Assembly (NCBI GenBank): GCA_023412475.1
Contig: JAEYNR010000093.1
Location: 1 to 64,000 of the forward strand
Source: Fibrobacterota bacterium
GTDB taxonomy: Bacteria; Fibrobacterota; Chitinivibrionia; Chitinivibrionales; Chitinispirillaceae
Direction: 5' to 3'
DNA length: 64,000 bases
Both the position numbers and the translations under genes were made by a program. Shown here in pieces: positions 45,601 through 55,300 of this stretch (the stretch's first letter is position 1; each line of letters opens with the position of its first letter). Under the pieces are notes generated by a model. It was not told the origin of the DNA, did no database searches, and saw nothing but the letters and a program-made list of their open reading frames with translations.

Positions 45601-46380
45601 TTGCTTTCTGACGAACAGATGGAAATTGATTCAAAAGTGCAGGAAAAAAGCGTCATACTGGAGAGCGAAAGACAAAAAATGATCACTGATCAATCTCTTG
45701 AACAGCTTCACTCGGATTTGGAACAAATAGAAAATGATCTTAAAGGAGTTCAGCAGCAGATCGGTGCTGTTAGTCAAAAGCTGACCTATAATTGTGAGCT
45801 GAAAAAAAAGCAGAGTCAAAAGCTGTCTGATATCGGTTCGCAAGAAAAGGAGTGTTCAAAATGGGAAAAGCTTCATGAGCTTATCGGGTCTGCTGATGGG
45901 AAAAAATATCGTAATTTTGCTCAAGGACTGACATTTGAAATAATGATCGGTTATGCAAATGCGCAGTTGCAGAAAATGAGTGATCGTTATCTGCTGATCA
46001 GAGACGATTCCGAGCCACTGGAGCTTAATATCATTGATAGTTATCAGGCAGGAGAAATCCGTTCGACAAAGAATCTCTCTGGTGGAGAAAGTTTTATCGT
46101 AAGCCTTTCACTGGCACTTGGATTGTCTCAGATGGCCAGTAAAAATGTAAGAGTGGATTCTCTTTTTCTTGATGAAGGTTTTGGGACTCTGGATGAGGAT
46201 ACACTGGACACAGCACTGGAGACGCTTGCCGGGTTATATCAGAGTGGAAAGATGATCGGAGTAATTTCGCATGTTCAAGCTCTGAAAGAACGAATCGGTA
46301 CTCAGATAGAGGTTATTCCACAAACGGGGGGAAAAAGTATAATCAGTGGCCCCGGATGCAGACAAATGGAACCATCTTAA
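42700..46380 (+). CDS. sbcC: Exonuclease SbcC (Rad50-type ATPase subunit)
   Basis: A 1226-residue SMC-like ATPase. N-terminal Walker A GPTGAGKTTILDA (about 36-50); long coiled coils; zinc hook CPLCG at about 600-604 (CxxC); C-terminal ABC signature LSGGESFIVSLSLALGL and Walker B SLFLDEGFGTLD, with the D-loop following. It pairs with SbcD to open DNA ends and remove hairpins. Size and motif set are complete. The ATG lacks a strong ribosome site and is preceded by a dispersed repeat that separates it from sbcD, so it may depend on its own promoter. Confidence 0.96.
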   Translation: MRILYIRFKNLNSLVGEWEIDLSHPAFSTNGIFAITGPTGAGKTTILDAICLALYGRTPRLNKITKSGNEIMSRQKGECFAEVIFETSSGRFRCHWSQHRARKKSNGELQAPKHEISDAVTGKIFETKIRGVAEQIESISGIDFDRFIRSMLLAQGGFAAFLQANPDERAPILEQITGTEIYSQISISVHQRCTEEKKKLNCLRAELAAVNLLSEDEEMQYSLLLEQSSSKEAELNAQCTNLRRTINWQENINSIENELLKLSERKKDLEIRRENFGPKSKKLELATRALELSAEYAALQALRSEQGTDRQCCSQFKFELPDLESKVEKAQQTVKNTMASLETQRSIQKEVLLVIRKVRELDLKIQEKLGPITALSDTVAGTEKSLVMFQNKSQKDSLALVESKGNLEKLNKFLIETSNHERLIENLTWITKSVEQIGDLDKNQNEKKREIDLAQKEMTEVNNHWIEQEKYQYKLQKDLQSMKDMFSLREAELKRILDSRDLASWREELSQIREKEYLLEKLDASVESIKEFKGKLSKLECRRSTLVSEEKKLQEQIDRKVVESGFIEKEMSSLELQLSLLNRIRDLEEARCQLRDEEPCPLCGSIHHPYAQGNVPQPDETRIKLDKVRSSYKSMNEEISGIRIVLAQKQKELEHTDSECFELNKKIVNENNSIDEKFLNLSLQYSEEDTSEVLERTRKDNEMCKNRASDVVNTAEKLEKTIENLRHSLDRTRELLMESERKTQAAIQNKKHSEQKINQLNKEYDTIVTQLSKLSDDTLVELRQYGICQIPVKKLNRVLSDLTEYRNQWIKRQEEKTVFEKQISLLEVQINNQNEKINALKFDIEGHLIRLRALKNEQNSLINERIALFGQKDADTEEASITDAVAAAESLLENARQYLAAITEECSRMKAKIEAIEKQMVSRDVQIKASSESFLLNINAAGFEDEQKYRDACLPEEQRKELMKQARLLSDEQMEIDSKVQEKSVILESERQKMITDQSLEQLHSDLEQIENDLKGVQQQIGAVSQKLTYNCELKKKQSQKLSDIGSQEKECSKWEKLHELIGSADGKKYRNFAQGLTFEIMIGYANAQLQKMSDRYLLIRDDSEPLELNIIDSYQAGEIRSTKNLSGGESFIVSLSLALGLSQMASKNVRVDSLFLDEGFGTLDEDTLDTALETLAGLYQSGKMIGVISHVQALKERIGTQIEVIPQTGGKSIISGPGCRQMEPS

Positions 46381-46619
46381 GGCTGTAACGTCGAAAGGGG
46401 AATCTTTATAAAGTATGGCAAGTGGAAAAACTTTTTAAAACCAGAATTGTAGGTCTTGCCTGCCTCGTTAACATGAAACTATGTTAAATAAATAATAATG
46501 AAAGGTCGATAGCTGTGCGAGTTATCACCAGAGAAAATGTCTAATTTGCTGGATGTTCTGTTCATCTGCATATGCTTTAAACAGATACTAAAAACAGCCC
46601 AAATTTTACAGAGGAACTT

Positions 46620-47708
46620 TTGCGATTTCGAAAATTGCGCATCATTTTCATCAACTTTATTTTAATCACAGGCATCCCTTTTGCCAGAGTGCTTATCCTG
46701 CCGACTGAACCCAATATCCGCTATACAGGAAGAATCGATGACCGGCGTGCAGATAATTATCGTTTTGATTGGCCTGGAGTCTCGATTGAGGCGAAGTTTG
46801 AGGGAACATCTTGTTCCATACAGATGAATGGTGCAGGTGAATTATTTAACATTTTTATAGATGATCAACCGGTAAAGGTAATCAGAACCGATTCGGCAAT
46901 GTATAAAGTTTATGAGCTTGCCTCAGGATTGAGGGATACGGTGCACAGGCTTTTGATTACAAAACGATTTGTACATAAAAATGCCATATCTGAATTCAGG
47001 GGGATTATTCTCGATAGTGGAAAAACTCTGCTGCCACTTTCTCCCAAACCCCGTTACCGGATTGAATTTATAGGGGCATCTTCACTAAATGGTTTTGGCA
47101 ATGAGGCTACCACACTTCGCTGCGATAGCGAGACAGTTTCAAATTCTTCTAATTGTTTTGATTCCTATGGTCCTGTTGCTGCGCGATTTCTGGAAGCAGA
47201 ATGTGCGGTTATCGCCCTAAGCAGCAAAGGAGTGGTAAGAAACTGGGCTTCACTATTTATCAACTCTTTCGAGACTTTTCCTGAGTTTTACACCAGAACC
47301 ATATTAAGTGAACCGGGTTTACCCTGGGATTATAATAAGTGGGTTCCACATATAGTGGTAGTAAATCTTGGTACAAATGATTTTTCAACTAAACCTCATC
47401 CACCTTCAATACTTTTTAAGAACTATTACTGGGCTTTTCTTCAGTTTCTATATCAGATATACCCTGAAGTAGACATCGTTTGTTTAACCTCAGATAAAGA
47501 GCCTTTGAAGAGCCTTGTTAACAAAATAGTCAAAGAGGAAAAAGAGCTGGGCAATGACAGGATACATTTCTTTAGTTATGATCCGATACATATGCATGAA
47601 CGTGGCTGTGACTGGCATCCCAACACCGTTGCTCACAGAAAGATTGCCAGAAAACTGGCTTATCATATTAAGCCAATACTGGAAGGAAAGTTTAAGAATA
47701 TCAAATAA
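46620..47708 (+). CDS. CE2-like SGNH acetyl esterase, exported
   Basis: A 362-residue protein from TTG behind GAGGAAC. A signal peptide (RIIFINFILITGIPFA) leads to a beta-sandwich (about 30-140: IRYTGRIDDRRADNYRFDWPGVSIEAKFEGTS) and an SGNH hydrolase domain. The pair matches carbohydrate esterase family 2, which deacetylates xylan or other glycans. Catalytic elements: block I FIGASSLNGFG, an unusual form of GDSxxxG with Ser near 153; NLGTNDFS; and DWHPN (Asp-His pair) near the C-terminus. The altered block I (Ala for Asp) is odd but known in CE2. Together with GH16 and GH13 it fits extracellular polysaccharide use. It is monocistronic. Confidence 0.82.
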   Translation: MRFRKLRIIFINFILITGIPFARVLILPTEPNIRYTGRIDDRRADNYRFDWPGVSIEAKFEGTSCSIQMNGAGELFNIFIDDQPVKVIRTDSAMYKVYELASGLRDTVHRLLITKRFVHKNAISEFRGIILDSGKTLLPLSPKPRYRIEFIGASSLNGFGNEATTLRCDSETVSNSSNCFDSYGPVAARFLEAECAVIALSSKGVVRNWASLFINSFETFPEFYTRTILSEPGLPWDYNKWVPHIVVVNLGTNDFSTKPHPPSILFKNYYWAFLQFLYQIYPEVDIVCLTSDKEPLKSLVNKIVKEEKELGNDRIHFFSYDPIHMHERGCDWHPNTVAHRKIARKLAYHIKPILEGKFKNIK

Positions 47709-48021
47709 CTATGATTACGGCAATTAAATGTTTCCCACATTAAGAACAATATTTCGGAATACTACTATTCTCCTGGATACAAGAAATAAGCATGAAATCC
47801 GAAACTCGAATATGAAATGGGAAAAAGGACTCGATGATAAACTATAGTTACTTGAAATACTCTTATTCCCTGTTTAGAAATTGGAATATGAAATTTGTTT
47901 AGGATTTAAGATTTGTGATTTGGAATTTACTTTCGATTAGATAACTGAGAGTAATGATATCTCCTTTGTCCCCTTTATTTAAGGGGACGATTTTAGGGGG
48001 ATCCTCTTAACCTTTGAACCT
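47709..48021. other. Intergenic region with repeat copy B and a palindrome
   Basis: Repeat copy B fills 47776-47953. It is followed by GTCCCCTTTATTTAAGGGGA.. (47968-47988), a palindrome with 8-bp arms similar to one at 38905-38922. No gene is seen. Confidence 0.6.
47776..47953 (+). repeat. Dispersed intergenic repeat, copy B
   Basis: AATAAGCATGAAATCCGAAA, then GAAATACTCTTATTCC, GTTTAGGATTTAAGA, TTGTGATTTGGAATTT, CGATTAGATAACTGAGAG. Same block order as copies A and C; the right end CTGAGAG(TAA) matches copy C. Confidence 0.75.
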
Positions 48022-49920
48022 CTATTTGAATACCACACATCCGGCAGCAGGAATTGTCAACCAGACAGCATTCATTGCGCACTTTTCTGTAACTTCAATC
48101 TTAGAACCGGTTTGCTTTTGATCGCTGGAGTAAAGACAGGTTAAGGAATCGGCGATTTTGTGCAAGCCTTTGTCGATAACCACCCAGGCACTTCTGGAGT
48201 TATCTGGATCGGTATTGATTGCACAAAGAATTTCTGTGTCGCTGAAGATTCTTGACCATGGCAGTACCGAAAGCATGCGATCGCCAATTGGGCGGGGGAA
48301 ATCAAAATCTGAGCCATTACCTGAGATTGGTCTTAAGTATTGTCTGCCTCTTCTTAATGGAAGTTCCTGTTTACGAATATTGATAATATTGCTGATTTCT
48401 TTATAAGAAGGTGTTTTTTCGTTGAAAAAATGGCGGTTTTTTGAACGGAACGCTCCAAATTCTCCACCGAACATTGCCTCACGGATGAAGCGGTCATTGC
48501 CCCCTTCGCCATCAAAGCATTGTTCCGTACCATAATAGATACAGGGTATACCCATGGTCAGTATATTAAAAGCCATGGCATTGACCACCAGTTTTTCCCA
48601 GTCTTTGTTTTTTGCACAGAATCGTGCCTTCTGTTCTCCATTTCGAACCTGGTCATGGTCATCAAATAATGTTACCACTTTATCTCTGAACCAGACATGT
48701 GATTCTTTTTTAATTAATACAGAATTCCTGAAAAGATCAAAATATTCGATTGGATCAGCATATCCTTTTACTGTCCATTCGATTTTACCTGGGATATCGG
48801 CGATACCTAAAGCGGCATTCATTCCGGTTTCTTCCAGTGTTGTAAATGCACTTTTACGATCACCTGTTATTTCTGCGATCAGATAGAAGTTCTCTTTTCC
48901 AATGGACTGAGTGAATTCGTGAATTACCGATGTAAAATACCTGGATGCACCTTTGTCCATGTGTTTTACTGTATCGACCCTGAAGCCATCTATATCAGTT
49001 TCAGCAATCCAGAAATTGTAAACTTCACATAAAAATTTTAAAGCTTGTGATGGATGATAATTGTTAAGGTCTCCATTGCCTAGCTTTAGCTCTTTTAAGT
49101 CGAAAAAATCACCTTCAACATATTCCGGGTAATAGTCCCAGCTTGAAATTCGGCCTTTCTGTTGAAAAATTTCGGGGTGTTGAAATTCCAGTGGCCAGAT
49201 TGCATCAGAGGAATCTACTCCGTTCTGAGGTCCTGGTACGAAAGGAATTGATGGTACGCCGTTTCTGTCATTGAACCCCTGAACCGGGTAGAAATTGCCA
49301 TCCCATCGTGGATCCATAATCGTATTTCCATTGTTGTCCTTTGACGGATAGCGCTGGAGATTTACCTGATATGAGAATACATTTCCGGTGTGATTGAGAA
49401 TGATATCCAGAATTATATAGATACCATGAGAGTGTGCTGTTTTAACCAGGCTTTTTAAATCTTCACGAGTACCAAAATGTGGATCAACATCCAAAAAATT
49501 CTGTATTCCGTAACCATGGTATGTTTCTAAAAAAGCTACCTGACGAAAGATTGGGCTGATCCATACAGCGGAAACCCCCATTCTGGAAAGATATCCCATT
49601 TTGCTTTCCAGTCCTTTTAACGTTCCGCCAACCCATCTGCTGCCGCTCTCACGCCATTTAGAGGCTTCTTCATCTGATAAAACCGCATTTCCATTGTCTT
49701 TTTTTGTGTATAGAGGTGTTTTGCCGGTGGTAACTGGTGCACCTTTATTATCCAGGAAATCTTTTTCATTTCCATCCGAAAAACGGTCAAGCATAAGAAA
49801 ATAAAGAACCTGGTCTTCCCATGCGTAAGGAGATGGATGGTAGCTTTTCTGAGGTGAGTTGATGAGATTTTTCAGGTTGATCTGGTTGAGTGAATATTCG
49901 CAGCGGTGTTTGTGTGACAT
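48022..49920 (-). CDS. Alpha-amylase family glycoside hydrolase (GH13)
   Basis: A 632-residue GH13 enzyme without a signal peptide. The (beta/alpha)8 barrel shows region I IILDIILNHTG, region II DGFRVDTVKH with nucleophile Asp, region III LIAEITG with the acid Glu, and region IV LFDDHDQVRNG with the transition-state Asp. It is followed by a C-terminal beta domain. The spacing and the YFLMLDRFSDG start resemble cyclomaltodextrinase/neopullulanase or maltogenic amylase-like enzymes acting on alpha-glucans inside the cell. The ATG has GGAGC upstream. It is divergent from the C25 protease gene, with start sites about 100 bp apart. Confidence 0.9.
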   Translation of the reverse strand: MSHKHRCEYSLNQINLKNLINSPQKSYHPSPYAWEDQVLYFLMLDRFSDGNEKDFLDNKGAPVTTGKTPLYTKKDNGNAVLSDEEASKWRESGSRWVGGTLKGLESKMGYLSRMGVSAVWISPIFRQVAFLETYHGYGIQNFLDVDPHFGTREDLKSLVKTAHSHGIYIILDIILNHTGNVFSYQVNLQRYPSKDNNGNTIMDPRWDGNFYPVQGFNDRNGVPSIPFVPGPQNGVDSSDAIWPLEFQHPEIFQQKGRISSWDYYPEYVEGDFFDLKELKLGNGDLNNYHPSQALKFLCEVYNFWIAETDIDGFRVDTVKHMDKGASRYFTSVIHEFTQSIGKENFYLIAEITGDRKSAFTTLEETGMNAALGIADIPGKIEWTVKGYADPIEYFDLFRNSVLIKKESHVWFRDKVVTLFDDHDQVRNGEQKARFCAKNKDWEKLVVNAMAFNILTMGIPCIYYGTEQCFDGEGGNDRFIREAMFGGEFGAFRSKNRHFFNEKTPSYKEISNIINIRKQELPLRRGRQYLRPISGNGSDFDFPRPIGDRMLSVLPWSRIFSDTEILCAINTDPDNSRSAWVVIDKGLHKIADSLTCLYSSDQKQTGSKIEVTEKCAMNAVWLTIPAAGCVVFK

Positions 49921-50025
49921 GGATTGCTCCTTTTTGATTATTTATTAAGTTATAATTGGATGGGAAAGATGTATAATTATAATTTATTACTACTTATAAA
50001 CATCAAAAAAAAGAATGGATTGACA

Positions 50026-51774
50026 ATGAATCGATTTGTCAGAATGCTCTTATTCACTTTTTTTATTGCATTCAATGTTATTTCAACAGATCTGATTGAT
50101 TTTTATTCAGAGAAGAATCGATGTGATTATCTGGTGATAACTCCCCGGATCTTTTCTGATATATCTAAAGAGTTGGCAAATTATCGTAACCAGAATACCT
50201 TTGATGATGTGGAGGAGGCACGTCAGATTATTCTGGAAGATCTGCCGGATTATAGTTTACTGGAAGCTCCGGACAGTCTGATTCTAAATGCACTGGGATG
50301 GGCTTGTAAAAACTGGGCTGCAAAGCCCAAATATGTGGTGTTTATCGGGGATGATTCTGCCAGATACGTACCCGAAGATTCAATATTTATAAGCAGTGGC
50401 CCTATGCCAACTCACATTACTGGATGGATTGGTAATGGTGAATTGTATAATGATACTGTATTAGAATATGGTGACAACTGGTATAAAATGGATGACATGA
50501 ATAAAGCGTTTACTATTGGCAGGATTCCATGTGAAACATCTCAGCAGCTAAGCCTCTATATCGATAAAGTCATTCGGTATTAAAAAGCGGAAGCCGGGCA
50601 ATGGCGAAACAAGGTTTTATTTTTTGCAGAGGACAGTGTTAACAACTCAAAGCTGGATGGGGTAGACCATGAGGGCTTGGTCTGGGGCTGTTCAGATATA
50701 TTGCAAAACTGGTTTTCTGAGTACATTTTTTTCAATGATTTTACAGGAGAAAATAGGATAAATGATGCCAGAGATGCATTCTTCAAGGCTGTCAATGATA
50801 ATGTTAACTGGGTGATATTTAGTTCTCACGGGCATCCCTCCCACATCACAAATGAGAGGGTTTTAAGGGCTTCTGACCAAACTTATTTCAACAATGTGGA
50901 GCATCCTGTTATCCTTTTTTCTATGTCCTGCAGCAATGGCGCGTTTATTAGAAATACCGACAGTTCTATGTGTAAGAGTTTTCTGTTTACTCCCAATGGG
51001 GGGGCAATTGCCTACATCGCGACTCCAAATGTAGCTTATAGTAGCTCCAATAATCGTTTAATTCAGTCTGTATGCGCATTGAATGATACTAATCCGCAAC
51101 ATAGTATCGGGCATCTTTTAACACAAGTTCAAAGTACCAGTCAACGACTTTTAATGGATTATCAAATCATCGGAGATCCGGCAATTCGGATAAACAGGAG
51201 CCGACAGATTGATATTTCTTTAACACATAGTACTAATTCGATTGCATGTGACATTTCTGAGCCATCGTTTACTGCCGGATCTGTTACCTGGCAAATCAGC
51301 AAAAAACGATACGCATCAGCACAAAAAGACATAATTCGTGATTCGATTCTTTATTCTGACAGTCAGACAGTACAAGGTCGCTCCTTTTCAATTACCATTC
51401 CCAAGAATGTACCTGATGCATACTTTAGTCTCTATGTCTGGAATGATTCCTTTGAAGGGAGAGCTGGTTTTAAGTTTAATGAATCATCTGTTTCACAAAA
51501 CCATCGTCATCAAAAGAGAGGGGTTTCGTTTAAGATTAATGTTGCTAATTCCAGATGTTTAGTGTTTTCGTTTGGATCGCCACTTTCTGGTACTGCTAAA
51601 GTTGAGTTTTACCAGTTGAATGGACAGCGTACATCTGTTCTGAACATTCCTGAAGGGACTGAAACATTTAGGTATGACCATGGTGTTAAAGGTCCACTGT
51701 CAGGGACAAAAATTGTAGTCTTACGGGTTAATGGAAGAGTTGTTGGGAAACAGGTGATTCAGATTTTGAAATGA
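50026..51774 (+). pseudogene. C25 (gingipain-like) cysteine protease with an in-frame TAA
   Basis: A 583-codon frame from an ATG at 50026 with a signal peptide (MLLFTFFIAFNVIS), interrupted once by TAA at 50581-50583 (codon 186). Past the stop the same frame continues directly (KAEAGQWRNKVLFFAEDS) to 51774. A single G-to-T change in a GAA codon would explain it. The C25 motifs are intact on the far side: catalytic His in VIFSSHGHPSH and Cys in FSMSCSNGAF. A C-terminal type IX sorting-like domain follows (VEFYQLNGQRTSVL ... TKIVVLRVNGRVVGKQVIQI). Without readthrough the product would lack the catalytic part. A sequencing error is possible. Confidence 0.8.
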
Positions 51775-52333
51775 TTTGGGGTTGTTGTTTGTGGTGGAAG
51801 GTGATGGGATTTCCTGGCGAAGTTGGAAAATAAATCTATTTAGTTTCGTGTTATCAAGATTTCTCGTTCCCACAGATACTGCGATGAAACAGTCTTCCAA
51901 CCTCTCCGAAAACAAAATAAAAATGGGTATTCCTGCTTTATTCGGACCTGGGGGGGGGTGCTCTTCTAAAAACAGTAACCGAATATATGCATCATGGTTG
52001 TGGTTGGGTTAAGAGGGCCATTTATATAGTTACTCTATTTTAATTTGGGTTTGAGGTTTCGGATTTGCCCTGTTTTTGAGTAACGGGATGAATTGATATC
52101 GGGGAGAGTTACGTTGTGGTTTTTCGGCTTTTTCACTGCGATGGGTATTCCAAGGATTTATTGAACTTATAAATAAGTGATTACTGAATGATATTTTGAA
52201 CAAAATCATATTTAGGTTATCACTAATCGATTACATTGAATATAGTTTCTTGTAATACAAATATCTGAAGATCGAGAAATGTTGATAGATCCTCCGATTT
52301 CTGGTTTTATCGACATAAAACAAGGTATCAGTA
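51775..52333. other. 559-bp intergenic region with a G9 tract
   Basis: No gene is seen. A run of nine G residues lies at 51950-51958. TTTCTCGTTCCCACAG (about 51860) and repeated GGGTATTCC words (about 51925, 52144) hint at degraded repeats. It carries the leader of the large outer-membrane protein gene. Confidence 0.5.
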
Positions 52334-55300
52334 ATGGAAACCCGGAAAAATCTTGTCATCCTTGTTATTATAATCATCTTTGCTAATTCTGCCCATCTAT
52401 TTGCTCAACAGTCACTTAGTTGGCGAATTTTTCCAAAAGACAGTTATACCTGGTTGTGTTCCCCAACAGGATTTCAGCTTTTTTCTTCATCCTCACGAAC
52501 TGTCCGTCCGGTCTCAATCGACCCTGTCAGAGTTGCCAATTATTTCAGCGATTTTGTAGAATATGATGGTTTCCTTCTGGTTTCCTCAGATGCCGGACTT
52601 TACCAGATAGATATGAGCTCTCTGGGAAGTGAACGTATATCTCTGCCTGATGATGAGATAATTTCCGGAAAAATTGCCGTAGATATGGATTATATCTGGC
52701 TTGTAACAAATAAAAGCATGCATTCCTTTGACAAGTTAAGCCGTGAATGGCAAAGTTATAAATTACCAGACGATAATGATACCATAATTGGAGCTTATAG
52801 CAACGGTGAGGATGTTTATTGTCTGGGTAAAGCGGGCCTCTATCGTTTTTCGGTTTCTACAGAAAAATGGAACAGATACAAACTGGATCAAAACATTTCA
52901 GATTCTGCTGCTTTTTATATCGGCAGAAATACTTTTAGAATAGTTGAAAAATCCATTATTAAACAATACCAGCCAACTTCTTTTTCATGGGATAAAACAA
53001 AGTTTTCTCAAACCATAGTTGATCTTTTCGATGAAGATTCTGTGCTTTATGTCAGTACTGGTTCTGGGGTGATGAAACTTACAACTGCAACGGGCGTTGC
53101 CCGAAGGCTGGACATTTCCGGAATCAATGAAGTTAAGGCTTTGACTAAAAATTCTGATACACTGGTCATTGCCACTCCAGACAGAATCATAAAGTACGAC
53201 ACCAGAAACACTGGAATAGACTTTATAGAGTACCCTGAAGGTTTGAATTTTACAGATCTTGAAAAACTATCGGTACAGGGCGCTTTCGTAATAGCAGTAA
53301 GTAAAACCGGTATTTCCTTTTATGATTCAGATAACAGAGCCTGGCAAACTGTAACTCTTGCTGGTCTGAAACCCAAAGTGAAAAGATTTTCCTGGAACGA
53401 TGAAGGTTTTAAGGTAAAGTACTCTCCAGGCTATCAATCGGTACTAACCGGAAGTGTTGAAGATATAGTTAATATAAAATTTAAAGGATACGAATATGAT
53501 ACTGTTTACAAGAAAAATGGAATAGATATTACAAAGCAGTCTCTTATGGGTTTAAGTTCTACAAGCCCGATAATGAAAGCTACTGGGCTGGACACCATAA
53601 AGGGTCTTCCGCTGATTAATCTTAACTACCGGACTACAGATCCTCATGATCGTAGCCTGGAACTTTTCTTTAACAATACAAGCAAGACTACAGTCCCTTC
53701 AAAAGGGGTTCAATACCGTGGAAACAGGGACGACCGGATTAACCATATAAAAATAGGGAATACTTCAAACGATCAACTATCTTCAATGTCTTTGCCTTCA
53801 ACGCAGATCGAAGGCGGAAGTGTGGTGATTGAGAGCAGGAAACGGGTCGAGGACCGCGATCGTAAAGTTGTTCGTATAGCAGCCGGGTCCGGTTTCATGA
53901 AAACGCGTAAAGTATGGCGCATGTTGCCGTTTCGACCTGATGGCATTTACTATCTTAAAGAACGGAAAAGGACAAACGACTTTGACAGTAAAGATGATTC
54001 CAGGTTGGATGAAATAGGATTGGATGAAATGGAAACAGATGATTCAGACACACTATCCAAAGATACAACCCGGATTATTCCTGGTTCTGTAAAGGTGTGG
54101 ATAGATGGAGAGCTGTTTGATTCAACTCAGTATACATTTTATTCGGAGATCGGTAAGCTTCAATTTGTATCAACCGCACCAGTAGATCCGGTTTCTTCGA
54201 TAGCTATTCAGTACGAAGTACAAACCGTTCCTGATGGTAGAATCAGTGATGTAGAATTTATTCCGGATCATAATTTTGGATTATTACATTATGGTGCTTT
54301 GACTGTATCACCACATGAATACGTATCAGCCAGGGTTGGCTTTACAGGAATGGATTCGGATGCCCATTATACAACTGGAACTATGGATCAGCAAATCATC
54401 AGCTTATCGACACTACTTGAGATCCGCAAACAGAACCTTATGTTAAAGTTTACTCCGGATATTTCTTATAACTCAAGAACCGGAGCCAGGGCTGGATCTG
54501 CTACCTTGCAAAGTCGTTTTGGAAATAAAGCCGGATTTGTATTCAATGGTTTAGCAATGGATAATGATTTTGTGTCTACTGATACTCTTACCTATGGTTA
54601 TGGGGCGATTCAGAATCAGTATGATTTCACCATGTCCTATGATATAACGCAGGATTTTCCGGTAAGTTACTATCAGCATCGCCGGGAGGCAACTGAGGGA
54701 ACGGAGTCAAGATATGCTGCTAAAACGGGTGTTCATATCCCAGGCTTCCCTTATCTGGATGTCACGTTATCCAGAAATGAAATAAAACATAAAACCGGAA
54801 CCGATACCGTCAGAACCACGTTTGACAGCCTTTTCAGCACTAAAGACAAAGCACATTTTCGCCTTTACGAAACTTCTTCCAGATATCTCGAAAAGCTCAC
54901 CCGGATGCGAAAAGTTGGCTACGAAATCTCACATAGTGAGTACAGGACCGAGTCTGGCGATAAAAACTGGATTAATGGAAGAATGAGTACTGCTGAGGTT
55001 ACGCTTTCTCCGATTCAACCGGTCTCTATACTTGGAAATCTCATTTATCGCAGTGGTATCGATGCAGATGAGATGCCTTCTACAATTCTGCGACCTGGTT
55101 TAGAGGTGCAGACAACAGATGCACCAAAAGGTGTTGATCTGAATGCATCCTATTATTTTCAGTACAATAGATACAGCATTGTTGATTCCAGTACTGATAC
55201 AATCACTAGAGCTCTGGATTTAATATTGAAGCCAGGCCAATGGTTTTCCGCTTTTAAGTGGTTTTCTCCCCGTGCATCATTTTCTCAGAATGTATGTGCG

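Noticed and set aside
50677..51774. Separate protease gene starting at TTG 50677
   Set aside because: It is in the same frame as the upstream part and the sequence between the stop and this TTG is fully open and protease-like, so it is the rest of one interrupted gene.
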